DNA of 6,999 nt from an uncultured Actinomycetes bacterium (GTDB lineage Bacteria > Actinomycetota > Thermoleophilia > Miltoncostaeales > Miltoncostaeaceae). Below the pieces are notes generated by a model that saw only the letters and a program-made list of their open reading frames with translations, had not been told where the DNA came from and ran no database searches. Position numbers and translations under genes: made by a program. How positions within the stretch are numbered: position 1 is the first letter of the stretch; each line of letters starts with the position of its first letter. The DNA lies in assembly GCA_903928615.1 (NCBI GenBank), contig CAIYRJ010000339.1, positions 1 through 6,999 of the forward strand. The letters are read 5' to 3'. Below, piece by piece: positions 1-6,987 of the stretch.

Positions 1-1689
1 CAGAAGGGCCACGCCTACCCGCCGGATGGGCCGGATATGGCGGCCTTCGAGGCCAACTTCCCCTTCACACCCACCCCGGACCAGATTGAGGCCAGCGAGG
101 CCGTGAAGGCCGACCTGGAGTCGCCCCGGCCCATGGACCGCCTGCTGGTGGGCGATGTGGGCTTCGGCAAGACCGAGGTGGCCATGCGTGCGGCGTTCAA
201 GGCCGCCGCGGGGGGCAAGCAGGTGCTCGTGCTCGTGCCCACCACGCTGCTCGCGCAGCAGCACCTGGCGACGTTCCGGGAGCGGTTCGGCGACCTCCCG
301 GTGAGCGTGGACATGGTGAACCGCTTCCGCAGCGGCGCGGAGGTGAAGGAGGTGCTCGGCCGCTATCGCGACGGCGACATCGACGTGCTCATCGGCACGC
401 ATCGCCTGCTCTCGATGGACGTGCAGCCCAAGGACCTGGGCCTTGTCATCGTGGACGAGGAGCAGCGCTTCGGCGTGTCGCAGAAGGAGGCCCTGCGGCA
501 GCTGCGCCTCAAGGTGGACGTCCTCGCCATGAGCGCCACGCCGATCCCCCGCACGCTGCAGATGTCGATGTCCGGGCTGCGCGACATCTCCGTGATCGAG
601 ACCCCTCCCGCGGGTCGTCGCCCGATCGCCACCCACGTGGGCGAGTTCGACGAGCAGGTGATCATCCAGGCGCTCACCCGCGAGAAGGAACGCGGCGGGC
701 AGTCGTTCTACCTCCACAACCGCGTGGAGACCATCGAGGAGGCCGCCGACCGCGTGCGCCAGATGGTCCCGGGGCTCGAGGTGGTGGTGGCCCACGGCCA
801 GATGAACGAGTCGGCGCTCGAGGACGTCATGCTGGCGTTCGTGCGCGGCGAGGGCGACGTGCTGGTGGCCACCAGCATCATCGAGTCGGGGATCGACATC
901 CCGCGCGCCAACACCCTCGTGGTGGAGAGGGCGGACGCCCTGGGCCTGAGCCAGCTTCACCAGATCCGCGGCCGGGTGGGCCGCTCCGACGTGACGGCCC
1001 ACGCCTATCTCTTCTACCCCGACCCGCGCAGCATCACCCGCGACGCCGCCGCGCGCCTGCGCGCCGTTGCCGACTACACCGACCTCGGCAGCGGCCTGCG
1101 CATCGCAATGCGCGACCTGGAGATCCGCGGTGCCGGCAACCTGCTGGGCGACGAGCAGAGCGGTCACGTGGCCGCCGTGGGCTTCGAGATGTACGTGGAG
1201 ATGCTGCAGGAGGCCATCGCCGAGGGCAGGGGGGAGGCGCCCGAGGAGGAGGTGCGCGTGGAGATCCCGGTGTCCGCGTACATCCCGGCCGACTACGTGC
1301 CGTTCGAGGCCGCGAAGATCGACCTGCACCGCCGCATCGCCCTGGCGCCCGACGGCGAGGCGCTCGCGCGCGTGGCATCCGAGGTGGCGGACCGCTTCGG
1401 CGAGCCGCCGCCGCCGGTCGAGGCCCTGTTCGAGGTGCAGCGGCTGCGCATCCTGCTTCGGCAGGCCGGGGCCCGGCAGGCCTCCGCACGCTCCGGGCGC
1501 ATCGTCATCGGCCCTGTGCCGCTCGACTCGGCGGCCATGCGCGCGCTGCGCGACGGCGTGGACGGAGCGCTGTACTCCACCGCCGACAGCCTCATCAGCG
1601 TTCCCGCGCCCGCCGCGCCGGCCGAGCGCATCGCGGCCGCCATCGCCGCCCTCGAGGCCGTGGCGCAGCCCGCCGTGCAGGCCGCATGA
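1..1689 (+). CDS. mfd: Transcription-repair coupling factor Mfd, C-terminal half (5' end outside window)
   Basis: Mfd is a DNA translocase that removes stalled RNA polymerase and recruits UvrA to transcription-blocking lesions. The frame is open from base 1, so 562 C-terminal residues of a protein normally near 1,100 are visible; the UvrB-like and most of the polymerase-binding regions lie upstream. Counting codons from base 1, the RecG-like superfamily 2 motor shows Walker A GDVGFGKTE (51-59), DEEQ box (152-155), SATPIPRT (178-185), the VLVATSIIESGIDIPRAN segment (about 287-304), and QIRGRVGRS (321-329, arginine finger). LRIAMRDLEIRGAGNLLG (366-383) is the translocation motif shared with RecG. 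Codons about 418-510 match the C-terminal TRCF domain, beginning EVRVEIPVSAYIP. The TGA stop overlaps the next gene's ATG by 4 bases, suggesting translational coupling. All motor motifs appear intact. Identification is secure from several family-specific motifs together. Confidence 0.97.
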   Translation, partial: QKGHAYPPDGPDMAAFEANFPFTPTPDQIEASEAVKADLESPRPMDRLLVGDVGFGKTEVAMRAAFKAAAGGKQVLVLVPTTLLAQQHLATFRERFGDLPVSVDMVNRFRSGAEVKEVLGRYRDGDIDVLIGTHRLLSMDVQPKDLGLVIVDEEQRFGVSQKEALRQLRLKVDVLAMSATPIPRTLQMSMSGLRDISVIETPPAGRRPIATHVGEFDEQVIIQALTREKERGGQSFYLHNRVETIEEAADRVRQMVPGLEVVVAHGQMNESALEDVMLAFVRGEGDVLVATSIIESGIDIPRANTLVVERADALGLSQLHQIRGRVGRSDVTAHAYLFYPDPRSITRDAAARLRAVADYTDLGSGLRIAMRDLEIRGAGNLLGDEQSGHVAAVGFEMYVEMLQEAIAEGRGEAPEEEVRVEIPVSAYIPADYVPFEAAKIDLHRRIALAPDGEALARVASEVADRFGEPPPPVEALFEVQRLRILLRQAGARQASARSGRIVIGPVPLDSAAMRALRDGVDGALYSTADSLISVPAPAAPAERIAAAIAALEAVAQPAVQAA

Positions 1690-2270
1690 GCTACCTGATC
1701 CTGTTCGCCATCGCGGCGGGCTTCGCGATGATCCCGCTGCCGATCTTCCCGTCGTGGGTGGTCGTGGCCTACATGGTCGTGGAGTTCGACCTGCGCCTGT
1801 GGCTGGCGATCCTCATCGGCGCGCTCGGCACCATGGTGGGGCGGGTCATCCTCGTGGCGGTCTCGCGCGTTGCCGGCCATCGCATGCTGGGCCGCTGGTC
1901 GCAGGCCAACCTGGAGTACCTGCACGGCAAGCTCGAGAACGCCGCCGGAGACGTCGGCATCGCGGTGCTGCTCGGGGCCTCGCCACCACCGGCAGGCGTG
2001 CTGTTCGTACTCGCGGGCCTCATGCGGGTGCAGCTCTGGCTCGTGGCCGTCTCGGTGTTCATCGGGCGCACCATCGGCTACTGGATCAGCGTGGGTGGCA
2101 CGAGCCTGGCGGCCGAGGCCCTGGCGTCGCAGCTGCGCGATGTGGTGGGCCCGTGGTCGGTCATCCTCGCCGTCGTGATCGTGGTGGGCGTGCTCGCCCT
2201 GGCGATCCACATCGACTACCGCGCGTTGATCGAGGACCGGAAGTTCCGGCTTCATCGCGGACGCCGCTAG
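1686..2270 (+). CDS. Polytopic membrane protein, DedA/VTT (SNARE-associated) family-like
   Basis: A 194-residue hydrophobic protein with about five or six membrane segments, roughly residues 3-20, 24-34 (short, possibly re-entrant), 38-62, 88-112, 117-137 and 157-176, ending in a basic tail (RKFRLHRGRR). Two features resemble DedA/VTT proteins: a Pro-rich first segment (MIPLPIFPSW, 15-24) with a Gly-rich, Arg-containing helix after it (GALGTMVGRVILVAVSR, 45-61), and a GASPPPAG turn (97-104) leading to a helix pair ending GRTIGYW (127-133). That family includes bacterial lipid-carrier and phospholipid transporters, but the substrate here cannot be read from sequence. The ATG overlaps the mfd stop (ATGA) with no strong ribosome binding site, consistent with coupling to mfd. 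Family assignment comes from pattern recognition and is moderate; that it is a real membrane-protein gene is much surer. Confidence 0.82.
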   Translation: MSYLILFAIAAGFAMIPLPIFPSWVVVAYMVVEFDLRLWLAILIGALGTMVGRVILVAVSRVAGHRMLGRWSQANLEYLHGKLENAAGDVGIAVLLGASPPPAGVLFVLAGLMRVQLWLVAVSVFIGRTIGYWISVGGTSLAAEALASQLRDVVGPWSVILAVVIVVGVLALAIHIDYRALIEDRKFRLHRGRR

Positions 2271-2281
2271 AGTCCCCCGCC
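2268..2281 (+). promoter_or_regulatory. Candidate -10 element for a leaderless foldase transcript
   Basis: TAGAGT at 2268-2273 fits the actinobacterial TANNNT -10 consensus and ends 8 nt before the GTG at 2282. No Shine-Dalgarno sequence precedes that GTG or the in-frame ATG at 2294. This arrangement is what a leaderless transcript starting at the GTG would look like. No convincing -35 hexamer is seen (TTCCGG at 2244-2249 is weak). The first three bases are also the stop codon of the upstream gene, so the match may be coincidental. Confidence 0.35.
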
Positions 2282-3280
2282 GTGTCCCGACCCATGCGCA
2301 TCGCCATCGCCGCCCTCGCGGCCGCGTCCCTCTCCATCGTCGCCCTCGCCGGGTGCGGCGGCGCGTCGCTCCCCGACGGCATCGTGGCCCAGGTCGACGG
2401 CCAGGACATCACGCAGGCCGAGCTCGACCAGGCGATCAACCAGCAGAAGCAGGCCACCGAGCAGCAGGGGCAGACCTTCCCCGAGGCCGGCAGCGAGGAG
2501 TACACGGCGCTGCAGCGCCAGGCGCTCGACGGCATGGTGTTCCAGCGCATCGTGCTGCTCGAGGCCAAGGAGTGCGGCAAGCCCTGCCTGGCCACGCCCG
2601 CGCAGCTCTCGCGCGAGCGCCAGAAGATCATCAAGCAGAACTTCAGCGGCGACCCGGCCAAGTTCACGGAGTTCCTCAAGGAGCAGAAGCTCACCGACGC
2701 CGACGTGAACCGCATCCTGCGCGTCAGCATCGAGGAGCCCCGGGTGACGGCCCGCGTGACCAAGGGGATCGCGGTCACCCCGGCCGAGGCCCTCAAGTAC
2801 TGCAAGGCCAACCCGCAGGAGTTCAAGCAGCAGGCCACGCGCGAGGCGTCGCACATCCTGGTGAAGACCAAGGAGGAGGCCGATCGCATCCGCGCCATGG
2901 CCAGCACCTCGAACTTCGCCGACCTCGCCGGCCAGTACTCCACCGATCCGGGCTCGAAGGGCCAGGGCGGGAGCCTCGGCGCCATCCAGAAGGGCGCGCT
3001 CGTGCCCGAGTTCGAGAAGGCGGCCTTCGCCCTCGGCGACGGCGAGATCTCCGAGCCCGTGAAGACGCAGTTCGGCTGGCACATCATCACGGTGAAGGTG
3101 AGCCCCGCGCGGGACATCCCCTGCGACGAGGCCCAGGCGGGCATCATCCGCGACCAGACGGCCATCAAGAAGAACGAGGCCATCCAGAAGTGGCGCGAGA
3201 AGGTCACGAAGAAGTGGGAGTCCAAGACCCTCTACGCCGACTCGTCGCTGGAGCCCAGCACCGACACCACCGCCGGGTAG
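2282..3280 (+). CDS. Parvulin-type peptidyl-prolyl isomerase lipoprotein (SurA/PrsA-like foldase)
   Basis: This is an extracytoplasmic foldase catalysing cis/trans isomerisation of prolyl bonds in exported proteins, probably anchored to the outer face of the membrane. Numbering from the ATG at 2294 (328 aa), residues 1-20 form a signal peptide with a LAGC lipobox, so Cys21 would be lipidated. Residues 30-160 form a SurA_N-like helical chaperone region beginning IVAQVDGQDITQAELDQ. Residues about 183-270 are the parvulin domain: ASHILVK (185-191), ADLAGQYSTDPGSKGQGGSLG (209-229) and FGWHIITV (260-267), with His187 and His263 at the conserved positions. A charged helix and an acidic, Thr-rich tail follow. 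The GTG at 2282 adds four residues and is chosen because it fits a leaderless start; the ATG at 2294 is equally possible for the protein. Four further cysteines (94, 98, 170, 277) are unusual. The gene lies 11 nt after the membrane protein and 7 nt before mazG. Confidence 0.93.
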   Translation: MSRPMRIAIAALAAASLSIVALAGCGGASLPDGIVAQVDGQDITQAELDQAINQQKQATEQQGQTFPEAGSEEYTALQRQALDGMVFQRIVLLEAKECGKPCLATPAQLSRERQKIIKQNFSGDPAKFTEFLKEQKLTDADVNRILRVSIEEPRVTARVTKGIAVTPAEALKYCKANPQEFKQQATREASHILVKTKEEADRIRAMASTSNFADLAGQYSTDPGSKGQGGSLGAIQKGALVPEFEKAAFALGDGEISEPVKTQFGWHIITVKVSPARDIPCDEAQAGIIRDQTAIKKNEAIQKWREKVTKKWESKTLYADSSLEPSTDTTAG

Positions 3281-3287
3281 CGATCCG

Positions 3288-4298
3288 GTGATCAGGATCA
3301 TCGCCCTCGGGCCGGGTGATCCCGATGCCGTGCCGGCCGCGGCCCTGGCCGCCATCGACATGGCCGACCCCGCGGTGATCGTGGGTCCTCCGCTCGACGA
3401 CGCCCTGCGCGAGGCGACGGGCGTCGAGCCCGCTCCCATGCCCGACCCGCTGCCCGACGGGGCGGTGGTGGTGGCCACCGACGCCGATGCCCACGCCCTC
3501 GCCGTCGCCCTGCCGGGCGCGGAGACCCTTCCGGCCCGCGACGCCCTTCGCGCCCGGGCCATCGGCCAGCGCGTGGCCGAGTTGGCGGTGGTGGCCTCGC
3601 GCCTGCGCGCCGACTGCCCGTGGGACCGCGTGCAGACCGCCGAGACCATCGTGCCGCACACGGTGGAGGAGGCATTCGAGGTGGCCGAGGCCGTGGCCGA
3701 GGGCGACCCGGACCACCAGGCCGATGAGCTCGGCGACCTGCTGTTCCAGTCGGTGTTCCTCTCAGCCCTGCTCGAGGAGGACGGCCACGCCGACCTCGCT
3801 ACCGTCGCCCGCGGCCAGGCCGACAAGCTCATCAGCCGCCACCCCCATGTGTACGGCGATCAGGCTGCCGCGGATGCCGGCGCAGTGGTGGACATCTGGG
3901 AGCAGCGCAAGCGCGCCGAGCGCCCCGACGAGGGAATCTTCCACGAGCTGCCCCCCGGCCTCCCCGCGCTCGCCTATGCGGCCAAGGCGCAGAAGCGCGC
4001 CGCGAGCGCGGGCTTCGCCTTCCCCGACGTGCAGGCGGCGCTCGCCAAGCTCGACGAGGAGGTGGGGGAGGTGCACGCGGACCCCGGCCAGCACGAGGTG
4101 GGGGACGTCATCTTCGCCGCGGTGGCGGTGGCGCGCGCCGCGGGGGTGGACCCCGAGATCGCCGTGCGGGCGGCGGCGGCGCGCTTTCGCGAGCGCGTGG
4201 AGGGCGCCGCGGCGATGGCGGCCGAGGCGGGCGAGGACTTCGAGTCGCTCCCGCCCGACGCGCAGCTCGCGTGGTACGAAAGGTTCCGCGCGCGCCCG

Positions 4299-4301
<3 letters not shown>
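3288..4301 (+). CDS. mazG: Nucleoside triphosphate pyrophosphohydrolase MazG with reduced N-terminal methylase-like domain
   Basis: MazG hydrolyses (d)NTPs to the monophosphate and pyrophosphate, clearing aberrant or signalling nucleotides in the cytoplasm. The 337-residue protein has two MazG repeats, both with metal-binding residues. The first starts CPWDR (110-114), with E127/E128/E131 and E147/D150, then HPHVYGD (185-191) and a WEQRK segment (204-208). The second has E257/E258/E261 and E270/D273. Both sets fit the family EExxE...ExxD pattern. Residues 1-95 are additional: RIIALGPGDPDAVP (3-16) is the glycine-rich opening of tetrapyrrole methylases, as in YabN-type methylase-MazG fusions, but only about 95 residues remain instead of about 220. 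The frame begins with GTG 7 nt after the upstream stop; the match to GPGDPD from residue 8 supports this start, although no Shine-Dalgarno is visible. The end overlaps the proposed eno -10 box. Confidence 0.94.
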
Positions 4302-5618
<1,317 letters not shown>

Positions 5619-5620
5619 CA

Positions 5621-5720
5621 TGAGAGGAAGTCGCCTCCTGAGCGCGTATCCCGTTACCGGAGGGGTCCACCGGGGACCCCGCGACGCGCGGGAACGGGGC
5701 GCTGCTCAAGCGACTTCTCA
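5621..5720 (+). repeat. Nested and overlapping inverted repeats between eno and ftsB (terminator or leader structure)
   Basis: Three inverted repeats lie in this gap. Stem A is GGGGTCC/GGACCCC (5662-5668 with 5674-5680, 5-nt loop). Stem B is CCCGCG/CGCGGG (5678-5683 with 5687-5692, 3-nt loop). They share CCC at 5678-5680, so both cannot fully form at once. An outer pair GAAGTCGC/GCGACTTC (5627-5634 with 5710-5717) could close the region. A strong Shine-Dalgarno-like GGAGGGG at 5659-5665 is partly inside stem A. There is no T-run after the stems, so a classical intrinsic terminator is not evident, though high-GC actinobacteria often lack the U tail. The structure could be an eno terminator, an attenuator, or a translational control element for ftsB; sequence alone does not decide. 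Confidence 0.5.
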
Positions 5721-6037
5721 TCATCGGGCTCATCGGCGGACTGGTCTTCGCCTATGTCGGACCCGTGCGCGACTACATGCAGCAGAAGTCGCAGCTGCGC
5801 GAGCAGCAGATCGAGCTCATCGAGGCCCGCAAGGTGCGCGACGGCCTGGCCCGGCAGATCAAGGCGCTGGGACGCGAGGACGTGCTGGAGGATCGCGCGC
5901 GCGAGCTCGGCATGGTGCGCCCGGGCGAGACCCCCTACGCCGTGCGCGGCATCACAAAGTCCGCGCCGCCGCCGAAGGCGAACGCCGATGACGGCGACAC
6001 CGGGGTCTGGGGCTTCGTCACCGGCCTCATCGACTGA
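5702..6037 (+). CDS. Septum formation initiator protein, FtsB/DivIC family
   Basis: FtsB/DivIC proteins are small bitopic membrane proteins of the divisome that pair with FtsL through a coiled coil and help activate septal wall synthesis. From a CTG at 5702 the product is 111 residues: short basic N-terminus (LLKR), one membrane segment (about 5-22, LLIIGLIGGLVFAYVG), a heptad-like coiled coil (about 27-56) and the family motif LGREDVLEDRARELGMVRPGE (56-76). A charged linker follows, with a hydrophobic tail GVWGFVTGLID. The start is a problem: after the in-frame stop at 5639-5641 there is no ATG, GTG or TTG until the GTG at 5765, which lies past the membrane segment and would remove it. CTG 5702 is the most sensible non-standard start. 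A base missing from the assembly upstream is the alternative. The family call is firm; the start is not. Confidence 0.85.
   Translation: MLKRLLIIGLIGGLVFAYVGPVRDYMQQKSQLREQQIELIEARKVRDGLARQIKALGREDVLEDRARELGMVRPGETPYAVRGITKSAPPPKANADDGDTGVWGFVTGLID
5974..5978 (+). promoter_or_regulatory. Ribosome binding site favouring the upstream DUF501 start
   Basis: GAAGG sits 9 nt before the ATG at 5988, inside the end of ftsB. No comparable sequence precedes the other in-frame candidate, GTG 6048. This site is the main reason for choosing the longer form of the DUF501 protein. Confidence 0.5.
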
Positions 6038-6473
6038 CGCCGACGCCGTGCGCCGGCTCATCGGGCGCGACCCGCACGCGGGGTTCCGCGTGGCCGTGCG
6101 CTGCCCGTTCGGCAACCCGGCGGTGATCGAGAACGCCCCGCGCGATGAGCGTGGCTATCCGTTCCCCACGCGTGAGTGGCTCACGTGCCGGGCGCTGGCC
6201 ACCGCGGTGAGCAGGCTCGAGGCCGACGGCGGCGTGCGCATGCTCGAGCAGGATGAGGCCATGGCCGGGGCGCTGGCGGGAGCGCACGCCCGCCACCAGG
6301 CCGTGCACGAGGGCCACCGGGTGGCTGGCGCGGGGGACCCCGACCACGTCAAGTGCCTCCATGCCCAGCTGGCCTTCGCGCTCGCCGAGGGCGGCAACCC
6401 GGTGGGCGACTGGATCATGGATCGCAGCGGGGCCGCATGGCCGGCGCAGTGCTGCATCGGGGACCCCTTATGA
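5988..6473 (+). CDS. DUF501 family protein, function unknown
   Basis: A member of the actinobacterial DUF501 family, whose biochemical role is not established. From ATG 5988 it has 161 residues. The recognisable core begins at TDADAVRRLIGRDP (16-29), then VAVRCPFGNPAVIENAPRDE (35-54), GYPFPTREWLTCRALATAVS (56-75), RLEADGGVRML (76-86) and DHVKCLHAQLAFALAEGGNP (119-138). Cys39, Cys67, Cys123 and His124 lie in the most conserved-looking stretches and could form a metal site; this is inference. ATG 5988 has a GAAGG ribosome binding site and keeps TDAD in the product, at the cost of a 50-nt overlap with ftsB. GTG 6048 (141 aa) is the alternative, 10 nt after the ftsB stop. The stop overlaps the next gene's start (ATGA). 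In actinobacteria DUF501 commonly sits between ftsB and an exopolyphosphatase gene; here two small unknown genes come first. Confidence 0.85.
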   Translation: MTATPGSGASSPASSTDADAVRRLIGRDPHAGFRVAVRCPFGNPAVIENAPRDERGYPFPTREWLTCRALATAVSRLEADGGVRMLEQDEAMAGALAGAHARHQAVHEGHRVAGAGDPDHVKCLHAQLAFALAEGGNPVGDWIMDRSGAAWPAQCCIGDPL

Positions 6474-6787
6474 GGGGCGCCACGCCCGCCGAGGCCACGG
6501 CGCTCATGGAGTGGGACGCCGGCGAGAAGCGGCTCGGCGAGCCGGGCCCCGCCCGCGACGCGCGCCTCAAGGTGGTGGCCGCGGTGGACGACGAGCTGCG
6601 ACGGCGCATCGGCGCCTCGTACCGCCTGGCCGACCTGGTGCGCGTCTACGGCGATTCGTCGCGGTGGTTCCTCGAGCTCGCGCAGCGCGTGGCGCCCGGC
6701 ACGCCGGCGGCGTGGGATTCATCCGCCACGCTCGACGCCGCTTTCGCGCGGTGGGCCCGCAACGCGTCGGACGCGGTGGCCCGATGA
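6470..6787 (+). CDS. Hypothetical 105-residue soluble protein
   Basis: I do not recognise a named family. The predicted protein has no signal peptide or membrane segment and looks mostly helical and charged: a helix around 6-20 (PAEATALMEWDAGEK), a Glu/Arg-rich stretch (RLKVVAAVDDELRRRIG, 32-48), then YRLADLVRVYGDSSRWFLEL (51-70) and a C-terminal segment DAAFARWARNASDAVAR (89-105). The alternation resembles a small helical bundle. It is probably real: its ATG overlaps the DUF501 stop (ATGA), its stop overlaps the next start (ATGA), codon composition matches the neighbours, and a weak GGGGA lies 6 nt upstream. In-frame sequence continues upstream of 6470, but only through the DUF501 gene in another frame, so the coupled ATG is preferred. 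Position suggests co-expression with ftsB and DUF501. Confidence 0.75.
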   Translation: MRGATPAEATALMEWDAGEKRLGEPGPARDARLKVVAAVDDELRRRIGASYRLADLVRVYGDSSRWFLELAQRVAPGTPAAWDSSATLDAAFARWARNASDAVAR

Positions 6788-6987
6788 GCACCGCGCGCCA
6801 GAGGGGCGAGAAGCCCGGCGGCCGCTCGCCCGGAACCATGTCGCGGGCCCTGGCCATCGGGCTGATCGTGGCCGCCCTCATCGTCGGCGGCCTCATCGGC
6901 TACGTGGCCCGCGGCGGCCCCGACCAGCCGGACGAGCTGAAGGTCACCACCCCGCTGCCGGTGGTGACGGTGACCGTCACGAAGTGA
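6784..6987 (+). CDS. Small single-pass membrane protein, 67 residues
   Basis: No family recognised. The protein has a basic N-terminus (residues 1-21, with six Arg/Lys), one strongly hydrophobic segment ALAIGLIVAALIVGGLIGYV (22-41), and a 26-residue tail ending in an alternating Val-Thr run (VVTVTVTK, 60-67). The positive-inside rule places the N-terminus in the cytoplasm and the tail outside. The ATG overlaps the preceding stop (ATGA), with GGTGG at 6775-6779 as a weak ribosome binding site; a second in-frame ATG at residue 19 would give a shorter form. Its position at the end of a coupled ftsB-DUF501 string suggests an envelope-related role, but nothing in the sequence identifies one. The tail is too short to be a domain and might act as a beta-strand interaction segment. 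Confidence 0.7.
   Translation: MSTARQRGEKPGGRSPGTMSRALAIGLIVAALIVGGLIGYVARGGPDQPDELKVTTPLPVVTVTVTK
6964..6980. repeat. 17-nt perfect dyad at the 3' end of the 67-residue gene
   Basis: GTGACGGT (6964-6971) and ACCGTCAC (6973-6980) are perfect reverse complements around a single G. The dyad lies 4 nt before the GTG at 6984 proposed to start the next gene. It could be a protein-binding site or a small hairpin. It also encodes the Val-Thr repeat, and GTGACS/GTCAC codons for Val-Thr tend to create such symmetry, so it may be incidental. Confidence 0.4.

Noticed and set aside
1067..2281. Long in-frame extension upstream of the foldase
   Set aside because: This is an out-of-frame reading through mfd and the membrane-protein gene; the signal peptide and lipobox fix the true start near 2282-2294.
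2267..3832. A 521-codon open frame on the minus strand opposite the foldase and mazG
   Set aside because: Its Leu/Gly/Ala/Arg repeats are the antisense reading of the foldase gene; no family motif and no credible start signals.
5662..5692. Classical Rho-independent terminator after eno
   Set aside because: The stems are strong but no T-run follows, and the coding sequence of ftsB begins almost at once, so it is listed only as a structured element.
5620..5991. ATG-started 123-codon frame directly after eno
   Set aside because: It has no ribosome binding site and its sequence is an Arg/Ala/Gly-rich shifted reading of ftsB, although it remains relevant as one side of a possible frameshift.
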